Positions 49,166 through 61,091 of a stretch of DNA of 64,000 nucleotides are shown here, one piece after another. Position numbers and translations under genes: made by a program. Each line of letters begins with the position of its first letter. Within the stretch, counting starts at the first letter, position 1. Below the pieces are notes generated by a model, which was not told the DNA's origin, ran no database searches, and was given only the letters and a program-made list of their open reading frames with translations. The DNA is from Pleurotus ostreatus/Saccharomyces cerevisiae fusant (lineage: Eukaryota; Opisthokonta): the NCBI GenBank assembly GCA_024196135.1, contig JAMQCK010000002.1, forward strand, positions 528,134-592,133. Direction: 5' to 3'.

Positions 49166-50126
49166 GGTGACAGTGGATGTTGGGGATGAGCTTGAGAGGG
49201 CGGACTGGACGTCCGGAGGGGGGATGGCGTGTATAGTGGCGGCCTTGGTTTTAAGTACCGAACCTGTACCGCCGCGGTCTTTCGATCCGGGCGGACGGCG
49301 CCGGTAGACGGGCGGGCGCGTCAGTCGAAGAAAAGTTTCCTAGAGTGGATTGGGCGTGTTAGGGTGGTTCCCCTGCATATCGCGGTCAGCGGGGACGCGT
49401 CGAATGGGCCATAAGCACAAACCTCGCACGGATGACCACCTGCGGGGCGCCGGTCAGCAATCTAATCTGGGGCCGCCCGCGCAAAGGGCGCAACAATGAA
49501 GGGCACTCACTCGCGACAGAGAAGTCGGAGGTCTTGGTTCCTTTTTTGGAGAATGGTGGCGACCGTGTGCTCTAGGGTCGGCCGGGTGTCGACGACGCCA
49601 GAGAGCGGGATGCTCGACTGATTTTCTGCTGGGCTCGGGGGGATGAGGGGGATGACGAAGGTCGAAAGCGGGGTTTCGTCGCGAAAACAAATCGATTCCA
49701 GTTGGGCTCGGCAATTGCCAGCCAACTGCATGACTGCACCGCATGCCCTGCGACCGCGCCCCCCTGACGCCCATCCACTCCTTCTATGCGGTTCTTTGCC
49801 GGCGCGCACGACCATGAAAGACGTTCTCAACCTGATGCATGCAGATCTTCGCGCCAGACGCGCTGGGTCACATTCCCTGCGGACGTCACATTCGAATGAA
49901 TCGCGCAATCGACGCGCTAGGCGCCTAGACAAATACATCCGCCAGCACAAACAACGCGCGAATCCCGCCTTCATCGTCCCCAACATCGCGACGAACCTGC
50001 ACCGCTCTATGCAGTGCATTGACAGAAGGCATCTTCATCTCGCGTTCAGTGCATGCTGCGCGGCCAAACCGAGGACGTTCATTCTACTAAAAATACAGGT
50101 TGTTCACTTCGTATACAGTCCCTCAA
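49166..50126. other. Upstream region of ornithine decarboxylase
   Basis: 961 bp that should hold the ODC promoter and leader plus the 3' flank of the next minus-strand gene. A GTGAGT...CCGCAG pair on the minus strand (49510 to 49440) could be an intron in the leader. Open frames here lack domain signals. Confidence 0.4.
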
Positions 50127-50692
50127 TTACTTCCCGAATACAGCTTCCTTGCCCGCCTTCTTCGCCTGCTCGTCGCCCATCGCGAAGCCGTATGCCGCCT
50201 GGGCCGTGCCACTTGCGACAGTCGCCGCACTCGTGGCGATGTTCTTCGCTGTGCTGGTGATCCCAGCCTGTGTCCGGGGAGTCTGCGTGGCATTCGCCCA
50301 CCCGTCGTCTATGCCAGGTCCTGTGAGTCGACTTCATACGGAGGGCTAGCCGTGTACACACCTTTGTTCGCCGTTTCGCTCAACGGGTCAATGTGTGTTG
50401 ACTCGATGATTCCCGGGCGGCCCTCCACGACGCCCGCGGTCTGGCTAAAGTTGCGCTGCGCCTGTCGGTCGCCGTCGAAGTTGGGCCCCGCACCGGCGCC
50501 GCGCGAGGCCGTCGTCGGGTCGTCGACGAAATTGTTGCGCATCGGGTTGGCGTGGTTCGACGAGCTCGTCGGGTTCGCAGAGCCGGGGTAGACGTCGGCG
50601 CCTGAACAATGGTCAGCCTCGTGCTCCTGATTTTCCTACGCAATCTTGCACCCACCAAAGCCCTGGTTCAACTGCTTGTCGTTAACGGACAT
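50127..50692 (-). CDS. Small hydrophilic orphan protein
   Basis: Exons 50692-50656, 50601-50362 and 50320-50127 give 156 residues. The first exon is only 12 codons (MSVNDKQLNQGF). The middle is rich in Asn, Asp, Gly, Ser and Thr (SSSNHANPMRNNFVDDPTTA), and the C-terminal half is an Ala/Thr/Lys helix (GITSTAKNIATSAATVASGT) ending EQAKKAGKEAVFGK. The pattern resembles stress-related, LEA-like or CsbD-like hydrophilic proteins, but no family is certain. A TATA box is present 88 bp upstream. Confidence 0.72.
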
Positions 50693-51419
50693 GATGTTAA
50701 ATGTGGTTATGGGTGCGTGTGTTGTCGAGTGTGGATGGAGGTGCGAAATATAATGCCCTTGACAGCCATCTAGCCGGCCTTTTATAATGCTCAACGCTCA
50801 ATGTTGGAGAAATGACCTATTTCTCGACGTCGGTCGACGTAGGGGACACGTAGCGCACCACAACGCGGGGACATTCAGCGCACCACCGCGACTCCAAATC
50901 GACTAGTGGGAGCGCGCTATCTGGCGCGGTCACGGGGCTGTCACGAGGAAGTTCGACTTGCTGTGCTATGACGTCGTGCCCTCTTCCTCCCGTACGCGTC
51001 CATCTTCCTTGCAGTGCTTGCAGTCCCGAGCTTTTCGTTGATTTTGTAGAACTCAGCATGACTTATCGCAGGAGCTATGCGCCCTCCCCTCGTCTTCAGT
51101 GTCCTCAGCGACACTCGCAGGCTCCTAGTAGCTCACATCTCTAGCGAACATTGCAATGGAAGTTCCTCCGTTGAATGAGCGACTCCAACGCAAATAAATA
51201 GGTAAATATTGATTCGTGCGTCTCGTGAACTTCCTCGCTCCCACTTCCCAGCCTAACCTTCCAGCGCCGCGGTGCTGGGAGCTGCAGTCTCCCGCGCCAG
51301 AATCCATCGTCGACTAGTACTGGCCCCAATAGCCATCGTCGACTGCTGGCACCAAGGTCCATCGTCATGATTCAGTTCATGCAAGCGAGGCGGCCCCTTC
51401 AGTCCAGAAGGCGAGCCAT
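50693..51419. other. Intergenic, 727 bp
   Basis: Promoter of the small orphan gene and 3' flank of the secreted peptide gene. No gene is seen. Confidence 0.45.
50780..50786 (-). promoter_or_regulatory. TATA box of small orphan gene
   Basis: TATAAAA on the minus strand, about 90 bp upstream of the ATG at 50692. Confidence 0.55.
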
Positions 51420-51774
51420 CTACTCCTGGCAGTAGAGGCGACCGTAAGCGTCCTCGGCGCAGGCTGGAATTCCCGTCAGCATCGGTACGGACCAGGACAA
51501 TTGAGAGCCAGACTCACTGCCAGAGATGGTGTAGTCGTTGATAGCGATGGACTTGATGTACTTGCACTCGTGGCCGAGGTTGTAGTCGCAGTTGTTTGGG
51601 CAGTTGCAGGCCTTGTCTGAAAGGGGGGGAGGTAAGCACAAGCTCTAGCCTTCGCGATGCAAGCTCTCCGCGCAGACGAATGTTGTACTCACAAGGGTCA
51701 GACGCAATAGCAGCAGCCTGGCCAGCGAACAAGACGGCGGCGGCAGCGAAGAGGGATGCGACTGAGAACTGCAT
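51420..51774 (-). CDS. Small secreted six-cysteine peptide
   Basis: Exons 51774-51693, 51616-51518 and 51463-51420 give 74 residues. Residues 1-22 are a clear signal peptide (MQFSVASLFAAAAVLFAGQA). The mature peptide of about 50 residues has six Cys in the order C-x-C-x3-C, C, C, C (ACNCPNNC, HECKY, TCAEDAYGRLYC), enough for three disulfides. Small secreted cysteine-rich proteins are common in mushrooms and act in development, defence or host contact; the role here is unknown. I see no match to a known antimicrobial class. Confidence 0.75.
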
Positions 51775-52960
51775 TGGTGATCGGACTGGACCGGACTGAG
51801 GTGGCGGAGAGAAGTGGACGTGAAGGAGATAAGAGAAGACGAGAGCGAGAGAAGGTCAAAGAGGTGAGTGGTTGTCGAGGGATATGACGCTGAGCTAGCT
51901 GCCTTTTATACCTGACCGCCAGAGCGCCCAAGAGCCCAACAGGAGTAAGTGTAGGTCCGCCGATGCAGCGTCCGACGAAATTACCTAGCGTTCGATGCGC
52001 GTCCGACGAGTATGCCACACCAAAAAGCTGCGCGCCGCAAAGATCGAAACATCCATATTCGTTGCCCGCGACGATGTCGAGCTGGGAGTGGGGCGTACCG
52101 GAGGACGTTTCAGGAAAATATGTTCGGCGTGGGCGACGGTCAGCATGGGTGGTGGTGCGAATAACGACCTCGGAACTTCCTGAAATACGTATCAGCGATT
52201 CTGGCGTCCGCTACTAGCCACCAGTTCTACAAGAGACAGCGTTCTTCCCTCGTGTACACGCGACGAGACGACCATGGATTTGTTCCAGGGCTCGTAGACA
52301 ACGTGGTGAGCAGAGCTAGGTGGCCAGGTATCATGCGACTCGGATGCGATCCGGCGGGACGTCCTCGCCCATCAGTATGTTCGTTTGGAAGGGTACGCCG
52401 GGGGCTCATCACGACGATGACGACCTCCAGACGGTTTGGGGGATGCGTGAAGCCATGCACGAACGGGCCAGGCTGTTTCGTTGCGACGACCATCCGACTT
52501 CTACGTCCCGCTTGGTCATCCGGCCTGGCACGCAGAGAGGGTGCTCTACATCGCAGAAGAATTGCCAAGCTGAGACCAGAACGTGCTTCAAGTCGTTGCT
52601 GCGCCCTCCGACGATCCCAGTTCGATCAATCGTCGCGCTTCCTGGAACCCTATTGCAGACGTGAAGGCCTTCCAAACGGAGTAAAGGGTCATGTTCGGTA
52701 CTCTGAAGCTCAAGTAATGTGGAGGGCACCAGGTCGTGCACCTTCTAAGTCTGGACTTCAGGCATTGAACCACCAGCCATTTGATCATACACTGTGCATG
52801 TCAGGCCTGGTCGATGAACCACGAATCGCATATTCAGCATGATCATACGGTAGTATATACACTGCATAGACAACTAACAAACGCGACGACAACACGAGCA
52901 TGCATGCAGATAACTTAAGCATAAATATAACGACTATCCTATCCCATTCCCCAGCCACTA
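51775..52960. other. Intergenic, 1.2 kb
   Basis: Promoter of the secreted peptide gene and 3' flank of the Sfi1-like gene. A long open frame at 52252-52842 has no protein-like composition and I do not call it. Confidence 0.4.
51904..51910 (-). promoter_or_regulatory. TATA box of secreted peptide gene
   Basis: TATAAAA on the minus strand, about 130 bp upstream of the ATG at 51774. Confidence 0.55.
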
Positions 52961-55900
52961 CTACCTCCTCGAAGACCTTTCTGACGGTGGGCGCGACTTC
53001 CGCTGCACTGCCTGCAGCTCGGTCCACAACCGGCTGCGCGTCTCCCCATTCGAGCCGACTGTTGTGCTGGGGGCGCGCGACGGACTTCGCCCGCGCTCGC
53101 TGTACGTCGGCCGCGGTCGTGTTGGGCTGAGCTCGCGACCCAGACGTGACCGCGGCGGGCTCGGAAGGCTGGACAGCGCAGTGCGCGTTCGCGGTCTCGA
53201 GACTGGGCTGGTGTCGCGCGTGAGAGGCCATCGACCAACCGACTTGAGCGGCGAGCGCGGCCGCGAGAGTGGAGGGTTGGGTGGGGAAGTGCTCTTTTTT
53301 CGCGTAGAGACCACACTGCGCGGAGGACGAGCAGGAGGGGACGACGCCCGTGACGAGGACGAGCTTGAACTTGCAAGCGGCTTTGAGCGTACTCGAGTGT
53401 GAATGGTCGACGTTGGAGATGTGGCGCGCGTCCTACCAAGGGCGGGTCGGGTAGACGGCTCGCCTGTAGTCGGACGTGTAGACGACTCCGCTGCAGCGGG
53501 CTTTGAAGACGGTCGGCTCGTCAGAAGACTAGCTAAGCCCGCTCTTGGCTTGTAGCCGAAAGGCCTCGTCGGCGCGCGGGGCTCCGGCACCTTTTCTTCC
53601 TCTTCGCCTTCCTGCTGCTCGGGAGCGGGAGACCGCTGTCGTGCAAAAGGACTCGCCTTCGGCGGAGACGTTGACAAGAACGGTGGTCGCGGATTTCTCG
53701 ACACTGCCGTTGGCAAAGCAAGATAACGAGCACGACTGCGCAAAGAAATTAGCTCAGATGTCTGCAGGATCGACAAGCGGAACTCACGCTGCCAATCTCA
53801 AAGCACGCTTCGTTTCGCGCTTCTGCGCCCACTTCTCGAAGAATTTCGCTGAGGGAATATTAACACATTGCATGAGTGTGATAGGAAGGCGAACATACAG
53901 AGCAGATTCTGCTTGTGCACTTCGCGCGCCTTTTTGGCCTGCAACGCGCGAGGCATCGCGGCCATCCACTTCTTCCACGCGCTTGCCTTCAGGTTGTTCG
54001 CATGGAAGCGGATAGCCGGGAGCGAGGTCGTTCTGGAATGCCAGAAGGCGAAAGCACGGTACAGCAAGTACTGTTGACCCTGCAACACTACTGTGTTTTC
54101 CTGAGAAGGAAGGTCAACGACGGAGCATCTTGAGGATGGTAAGATAACTCACGATGGGTCGCAAGCGCTCATTCTTGAATTTCTCCCGCCACTTGTCCCA
54201 TGCCGCAGATAACTTGATGGTCTTCATGTCCGCTTCCCTCTCCTGCAGCACCACACGTCGGTGGCGAGAGTTCCGTGCAGCAGCCAACCAACGGCTGAAC
54301 ACGCGACGTACGAATTCTGCCAGTAAGTTAGTCCCAAGTTGCAAGGCTTCCACGGCATATACATACCTTCGCGCTTGACGAACTGGTAGCTCTCCATGAG
54401 GTTGAGCTCCTCGACATGACGTTCGCAAACACTCTTCCACTTCTTGAACGCATTGCCCACCGTCGCCGCATCCCTCTGCTGCGCCACCTCCAGCTCCCTC
54501 AACTTCACCTTAATCACCCGATTCGTCCAATGCACGAGCGTCTCATGCATCACCCGCTGCCTCACCCGATCCTGCACCAGCTGCTCCGCCATCTTCTGCC
54601 GCCGCTGCTTCCTCGCGCGCGCCAGCCAGTCCCTGAAGATCTTGTGGCACCGTTGCTGCTCCAATTCAGCTAGCTTGCGCAACCGCGCTCGCTCGGCGAG
54701 CTTCTCGCGCCACATCTGCCAGGCGCGGCGGGTCGTGAGGAGCTTGTTGGCCTTGCGCGCGCGGCGGTTGTCTTTGGCGTGGTCGTGGATGGCACGACAC
54801 CACTGGCGGAAGGCATTGAACTTGAGCTGGGAGGCGTGGTACTTGACGGCATATGCATTGGCGTTTGTGTGAGTTTGGTAGTGCTGGCGCCAGGTCTTCA
54901 GGGCGAGAACGGCGGAGGACGATGCAGGTCGTGAGTAAAAAGCAAGTGCGCGCGCTGCGAGACGATCAGATGGTGCACGAATTGGGAAGATGGGAAGAGA
55001 AGGGAACGCACCTTCAAGCTCGCGTTGCTGAGCTAAGCGCTGCTGCCAGACCGCGAAAGCATTGGAGACTAGGCGAGACGATCGTACTCGTTCAAGTAAT
55101 CTTCCACGCTCGCCAGCTTTCCAGACGCGCCAGATGGCACGCATCATAATTTCGTCTCGCAAAGCAAGTTGTTTGCGGGCCTTATTTTCCATCCTCTGCA
55201 TATTGATCAGTAAAGATACCAAGGTACCATGGACGTTTACGCACTCGTATTCTATCACGGGCAGCCTTCCACCCCCGGATTGCGTTCTTCATAATCATCT
55301 TGTCATGAAGTTCGTCGGCGAGTTGGAGCTCCGCACTGGGCGAAGGTGAGCAACATGCAAACTGGACAAGATGAAGATACTCACGTTCGTCGCTTCCATA
55401 TAGTCATAGCCTCTACCATCAAGCGCATTGCGACACGGTCGCTCATCTCATGCTCGATGCGCTGCAGCTGCAGTGACCTGCGCCACGCCTTCCAGCACCG
55501 AGTCACCGCCCGCTCCTGCGTGGATTCGCGGAACTCGTCCGCCACCGCATCCCGCTCATCCAACGCAATCAAGCGCTGCTTCCACAGCTTGAAGAAGCGC
55601 TGAACGAGCTTATGCGCGTGATGCTGCTCCGCCAGGCGCACCGTGAAGGCCTGCCTCCATTTGGTCCAGGCGCCCTTCTGCAGGTGTTCCTCCCGGCGGT
55701 CGCGCACAATCTTGATTTTGCGCCGCATCGCGTTCCTCCACTCCGCCTGCTGCTTCTCCCGCGTACGTGCGCGCCACTTGTTGAAGAAGGCGCGCAGGCA
55801 GCGCTTGTTGGAAAGTAGCGTGACGCGCCCGTACAGATCTTTATTCTCTGCAGTCTTCTCGCGCCATTGCTGGACGCACTTGCGGAGGATCAGGTTGTCA

Positions 55901-57061
55901 CGGGCTTCAGCTATTTGCATGTCGGTTGTCTAGATAGATAGGCCATTAGACGAGCTCGTAAGAGGACAAGGGAGTACTACATACGATGATCCATTCATAC
56001 CCATCTCTCCATACCCGCCAGCACCGCTCAAGAAGCCTATCCTCGTAGAACTGGGCAGCGTTCTTCTCGTCATGCTCCATCTGGATCTTCTTGAATGCGT
56101 CCTCGCCGTTGACCACGCTGCCCCTGCGCTTGCGCGCTTCTGCGACCTTCTGGCGCGCCAACGTCAACTGGTCCATCGCAGGTGTCGAGGTGGGACGCTT
56201 CTCCAGATCCTTGATGATGGCCGGCTTTGCCAAGGGTTGCGTCGCTTGGGTAGCGCGGCGCTTGGGCTTGACGGGCGTGGCATCCTCGTCGCGTACAGCA
56301 GCGCCATAGGACGGGGGAATCGTGGAGGGCGCTTGAAAAACGTCGTCCGTAGATTCTGCGTCCGACGAGTCGTAGAAGTTCGTTCGGCGTGGGACGATAG
56401 GTGGCATAGCAGGTTGGGTGGAAGGGTGGTTCAAAAGGGGATGATCGTCGAATTCGAGGCCGAGGGAGTTGGTCACGGATGATCTAGCAGGGGAAGGCGT
56501 TCGTCGTGGGGGTATGCGCGATCGTGTTGGGTAGGAGCGGGGCGCAGTGGGCGTCGTGTCCGCTTCAGAGTTCGTTGCGTCAGTGAAGACGTCTTGGTGA
56601 AGAGTGTCCAGCGTGAAGGAGTCGTTAATGCGTGCTGGTTTGCGTACCGGGACGCGACGAGGGCTCGACGGTGCGGGCTTCGGCTTGCTCGCCTTCGCCC
56701 GCACCGGTTCCCGCTTCGCAGCGTATCCGTACTGGTGCTTGACGCTCTCCCACTTGTCCGCCCAGTTCCTTCCCTTGAGCGTGCCGAGCTTGAGCAGCTT
56801 GCCGTAGTAGACGACCTCATGTGGATCGAGCCCCCGCTCCGTGAGGACATCGTTGTATGCCTTGAAGACAGTCAGGAACGTGTTTGCGTTGCTTCCTGCG
56901 CGTTGTATGACAGCTTCGAGCAGCTCTATCTCATCGGGGGATAGGCTAGCGAGCTCGGGAACTGAGACGGTCGAAGTGCGCGAGATGTCCTGAGAAAGTG
57001 ATGCTGCGAGGTCGAGGACACGAGCAGGAGGAGATGCACGCGTAGGATTAAATGGAGGCAT
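52961..57061 (-). CDS. SFI1: Sfi1-like spindle pole body protein
   Basis: Sfi1 binds many centrin molecules along one long helix and builds the half-bridge of the spindle pole body. Nine exons (57061-55985, 55929-55385, 55335-55245, 55195-55012, 54954-54367, 54316-54153, 54100-53899, 53848-53788, 53735-52961) keep frame and give 1228 residues. Residues 1-330 are mixed, with a helical start and a long Ser/Pro/Arg-rich linker. From about 330 to 980 there are roughly twenty repeats built around a Trp in a basic helix, for example AFFNKWRARTREKQQ, RFFKLWKQRLIAL, AWQMWREKLAERAR and AFKKWKSVCERHVE, spaced about 25-40 residues. The C-terminal 250 residues are Ser/Pro/Arg-rich, as in Cdk-regulated tails. 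Confidence 0.87.
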
Positions 57062-57405
57062 AAGGGCCGACCAGCGGGGAGCGCGCGGGGCACGGGGAGC
57101 ATACGCTACGCGACGCGGTGCTGGTCCTGGACAAGACGCGTTCAGAATTCATCAACACAACGTGATCGTCCACGTGGTCGCAACGGATCAACCAGTGACA
57201 TCACCGAGCGTGGACCCACAACGACAAACCCAAGTTCAGCTTCAGCGCGGGTTCCGTCTATATTCTCCAGCTACATAGTAATGAAGAGCAACAACACAGC
57301 GGCACGTATATACAAGCAGCGCAAAAGATCAAGTCGATACATAAGTTAGTCCCCACAAGTCCTTGTGTGTATGTACAGTCTATGTAGGTGGAAGCCGATG
57401 GGTAA
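57062..57405. other. Intergenic, 344 bp
   Basis: Sfi1 promoter and 3' flank of the AMPK beta gene, both minus strand. No gene is seen. Confidence 0.5.
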
Positions 57406-59122
57406 TCACGTCGGCTTGTAGTACACGGTCGTGAGGTATTTCTTTTGATACCGGGTCGTCGTCGCCACAGCCAGCACACCATTCTTGATCGCGCTCGTCG
57501 ACAAGTGGTGGATCACGACGTGGCTGGGCACGGGGAGGACACTAGAGTCGTCGGCTAGGGGCGCGTCGGAGGTACCCGCGATCTTGGTCGAGGAGGTTTG
57601 GCCTTCGCGCCCGTTCCAGCGCGGCCCCGTCAAGCCCAGGGCGGCAGTAAGGTCAGTACCGCTGGCTGTCGTGATAGGAATTTCAGGCATAGGGACTTCC
57701 TCCTCGTCGACCTCGGCACGCGACATACGCATATTCTGCCATTCACGATGACCACTGCGCTCATTGCGACTCGGGCGTTCGGACCTCCCAACGCGCCCGG
57801 TACCGCGAGACGGGCTTCCACTCGGCGTATGAGACGAGTTGACAGCGCGATAGTTGAGAATGAGCTTGTCCAGGTGACGCGGCAAACCGGGTGCTGGCGG
57901 GATGTTGGGCGCGGGGATGAATCCGTCCACGACGATGCGGCCATTCTGATTCGAGTTGACGAGCGCCTGAGACTGAAGATAGACCTCTTCCTCCTGAGCA
58001 GCCCGTACAAGCTCCTCGGGGATCTCCGACGTCCATTTGGACTTGCTCCGCAAACGCGCCTCCCCATCTACCAGGGCTAGCTCGTATGGGTTCTCATTTC
58101 CGTCGTAGTCTGTGCTTGAGCCAGCCGTGCTCCAGAAAGAGTACCCGTTCTCGTGTCGTTTGAGCGGCACATCCCGGGCAGGTAGGGGAAGGGGTGTCGG
58201 CAGGGCGGATATGATAGGTGCCTCGGGAGGTGTAGAAATGCCAACGTCGACGTAGTTTGCCAGTGAGCCCTGATCGTCCACGGTCGTTGGAAGATCGTCG
58301 GCAACCCTCCACTGATCATCGACAAGGAAGCGGATATGGTGCGTTCCCGGAGTAAGAGGGATCGTCGTGTGGAACACCTCCGGCGCGTCTGGGCTGTGAA
58401 GAAGCGTCAGCAACCACACGGACCATAACCGACGCGTATACGCACTCCTGTTCCATAGTCGTCCGTCCCTGCCAGTTATCGTCGCCCGCGCGCGCCAGAA
58501 GTACCGTCTTTCCACCGCCGCGCCATGTTATCTTTGTCGGCTCGAGCACGAGTTCCTCAGGGGCACCAATGCTCGAGGGTTCCGACGCGATAGTGGGCAG
58601 CTGCGGCTTCGCCTCCAAGCCCACAGGAATAGTAGAGTGCACGATGGGCTCCGTCGCCTTGGAAAGCGGCGTCATCGCCGGCAGCTTCACCGAGGGGGGC
58701 GGCGGCTGGTACGCGCGCGCGCCATGGGGGGACGATGCACGCGAGGACTGCGCGCTCCGCTGCCTCTCCTCGCGCTCCTCCTTCGCCTGCGCATACCTGC
58801 TCTGACTCGGCCGCCGCATGTAGTCCGGGCGCTTCATGGGATGCACGACAGTCGTCTCAAGCAGGTCCGTGGACATGAGCTTGTTCACGGGGCGCTCCGT
58901 GGGCGTGTCGCTGTTCGGAATCGCGATCGCCGCGCTGCGCGGGGGCTGCCCCTTGGTCGGCGCAGAGTAGAGCGCGAGGCTCGCGAGGTCGGGGAGGTCG
59001 AGGGACTTCTGTTTGCGCATGGGGGGCGGGCGGTGGGGGGAGAGGGAGTCGAGCCCGTCGGCGCCGTCGTGGTCGCGCCTCCGGTGGCGGTCGTGGTTGG
59101 CGTGCGAGGCCGAGTTGCCCAT
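57406..59122 (-). CDS. GAL83: SNF1/AMPK complex beta subunit (Sip/Gal83 type)
   Basis: Scaffold of the SNF1/AMPK energy-sensing kinase: it joins the catalytic and gamma subunits and directs localisation. Exons 59122-58446 and 58393-57406 give 554 residues. The N-terminus MGNSASHANHD fits an N-myristoylation site. The glycogen-binding CBM48 domain begins near 198 (ITWRGGGKTVLLARAGDDNW) and continues PGTHHIRFLVDDQWRVADDL and DDQGSLANYVDV. The C-terminal interaction domain includes IPEELVRAAQEEEVY, PRHLDKLILN and ends LAVATTTRYQKKYLTTVYYK, typical of the family. A Pro/Ser/Arg-rich linker and a long insert near 385-470 are larger than in yeast. Confidence 0.93.
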
Positions 59123-59547
59123 GGTCCTGGTACAACGAGGGCGGAGGCGAGAGGGCGAGGCTGGTGCCCGAAGACGTCTAAGACACTTTCCAATGACAAG
59201 GCCCGCCTTGGGCGATACGTTCTAATTACGTACGGCTCCGGCGGACCGGCCCAGGCACGCGGGGGCTTGGCCCGGTCCCGACGTCTTGAATGTTGAACTT
59301 TCGCCCATGTAAGCGGGGCCCCAGTCCGAGGGCTGGACGACCCAACGAGAGGCCTGCGATTGTGCTTCAACGTCGAAGAAGACGAGAAGCGGGACGAAAC
59401 AAGTCCAGCGCGCTAAGCTCGTTACGGTCCGCGCTCCCGTTCCCATCCTAGCTGCCGCTAAATGTCCGAAGTGAGGTAACGCAACTACAGATACTGTACA
59501 GGCTAGTATTACACGGTGATGCTTGGTATAGATCCGCAGGAGAAAAA
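59123..59547. other. Intergenic, 425 bp
   Basis: Promoter of the AMPK beta gene and 3' flank of RMD5. No gene is seen. Confidence 0.5.
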
Positions 59548-60921
59548 TCAGAAATGCACTTCCAGAGCTTGAGAAGGGTTCGACTCGATGGGACAATAGG
59601 GACACTTCACCAGCCCTTGCGTCTTCGGCAAGCGCTGCAGACTATCCTTTGCCAGCACATGCCCACACTGCAGCATCATCGGCGGGTTTGTCTCGGTCGC
59701 CTGCTCCTTCGATACGGGGCACGCAAAGATGGAGTGATACCGGTTCTCTGGAGGCAGAGGTATCTCGATCTACCAGCGAGGGTCAGACGAGCTGCGCCAC
59801 CAGCGTAAAGTGGGAACAGCTTACCGGAAGTTCGTCCGCCTGACTCCACTCGCCCTTGCCTTCGCGCATGACCTTGCGGGCTTTCTCGATGCGGGATAGC
59901 GCCCCGCTGCCCCCGATGTCGCCCACCACGCGCAGCGGAACCTGCCGGCTCATGCCCATGCTGGCGCAGTATTCCTTGGCAAAGAGCGGCGCGAGGTCGG
60001 TGTGCAGAGTCGGCGATGCAAGGTCCGCGTAGGGTGATGCTTGTAGCTTGTTCAATGGCAGGTAGGCGACGCAAGTCATGAGGCGCATGAGCTCTGTCGA
60101 GTGTTCGGCGAAGAAGGGTCGCAAGTGCGTATTGGCATAAGCTATAGCGGGCAGGGGGTTTGGCGGGTCGGAGGAGAGTAGGATGCGGATATACTGCGAG
60201 CGATGCAGGTTGAATTCAAGCGGGGATCGTCGCACGCGTAGGAAGTCTCGATGACTGCGCGTCCAGCTGTACGGAAGTATTGATGAGGTATGACTTCATC
60301 TTGGAATAGTTCACATACTCTAAAGCTGGCCCAATGTCCGCAGCTCGCAAGGCTTGCAGGATCTTATGCAGATCAACGAACTTCGACCGGAGTTCGTCCG
60401 TTATTGGGAAGCCCGATTCCTGTACAGAGTTCAGCTTGCTGGGAAGCCGAATATTGATGGTGTACACACCGCAATAAATGTCTCTGCTGTCTCAAATTGG
60501 CCTGTGCGCAGAAGGTGGACGACCACCGTGCGGTCAAGTGCTGCCGCCGATTCTGCGGAAACAAAGAGACCCGGATAAGATGGGATTGATGCAGTGAATT
60601 TCTGGTTGATTGTCATTAGAGGGCACTCGTCGCATCACTGAAGTGTGTAGGCCGTACCTTGTCGAGTGCCTTCCCTAGCTTCGAGACAGCGTTATACACT
60701 TCCTTTTGACGATCGTCGATGTCCTTCTTCCGCGCATCCACGGTGCGAGAGAGCGACTTTAGCGATGAGGCAGATACATTCCCCGCCTCGCATTGCGCGC
60801 GGGCTTCGCGTAATGACTGGAGCAGCGAGTCCAGTGAATCCGGTACAGGAGGTGCCTTCCCCTTCCCAGTCGGAGACGTTAATTTCTCAAGCTTGGCGAG
60901 TTCAGCAAGACACGCGTCCAT
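59548..60921 (-). CDS. RMD5: Rmd5/Gid2, RING subunit of the GID/CTLH E3 ligase
   Basis: Part of the ubiquitin ligase that destroys gluconeogenic enzymes when glucose returns. Exons 60921-60658, 60601-60470, 60419-60319, 60254-59825 and 59769-59548 give 382 residues. The N-terminus is helical, then a LisH-like segment (LDRTVVVHLLRTGQFETAET), the CTLH region (LRSKFVDLHKILQALRAADI) and the CRA part (LEFNLHRSQYIRILLSS). The C-terminal GID-type RING shows Cys326-x2-Ser329, Cys344, His346, Cys365 and Cys368 (ACPVSKEQ, LQCGHVLAKDSLQRL, KCPYCP), the degenerate pattern normal for Gid2. Upstream in-frame codons lack an ATG, so the start is 60921. It is divergent from NSA1. Confidence 0.92.
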
Positions 60922-61091
60922 AGTTGCGAGTACGTGTCGTGAGCGCCAGGTTGTCTGCCTGACTCGAGATGAGAGTGCGTCGGTGAGAGTCGAGAGCAAG
61001 CGAGATGCACGTGCGGGTGAGCGGGCCGGCGGATCCGCTGGCCGAGAACGACAACGAGGCGATCACTGATCGTGCATTGTTCTTTTCTGTC

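Noticed and set aside
49507..50019. 170-residue minus-strand open frame upstream of ODC
   Set aside because: Arg/Cys-rich without protein-like pattern; the region fits the ODC promoter and leader.
52252..52842. 196-residue open frame
   Set aside because: No domain, no promoter signal and mixed composition; likely chance in GC-rich DNA.
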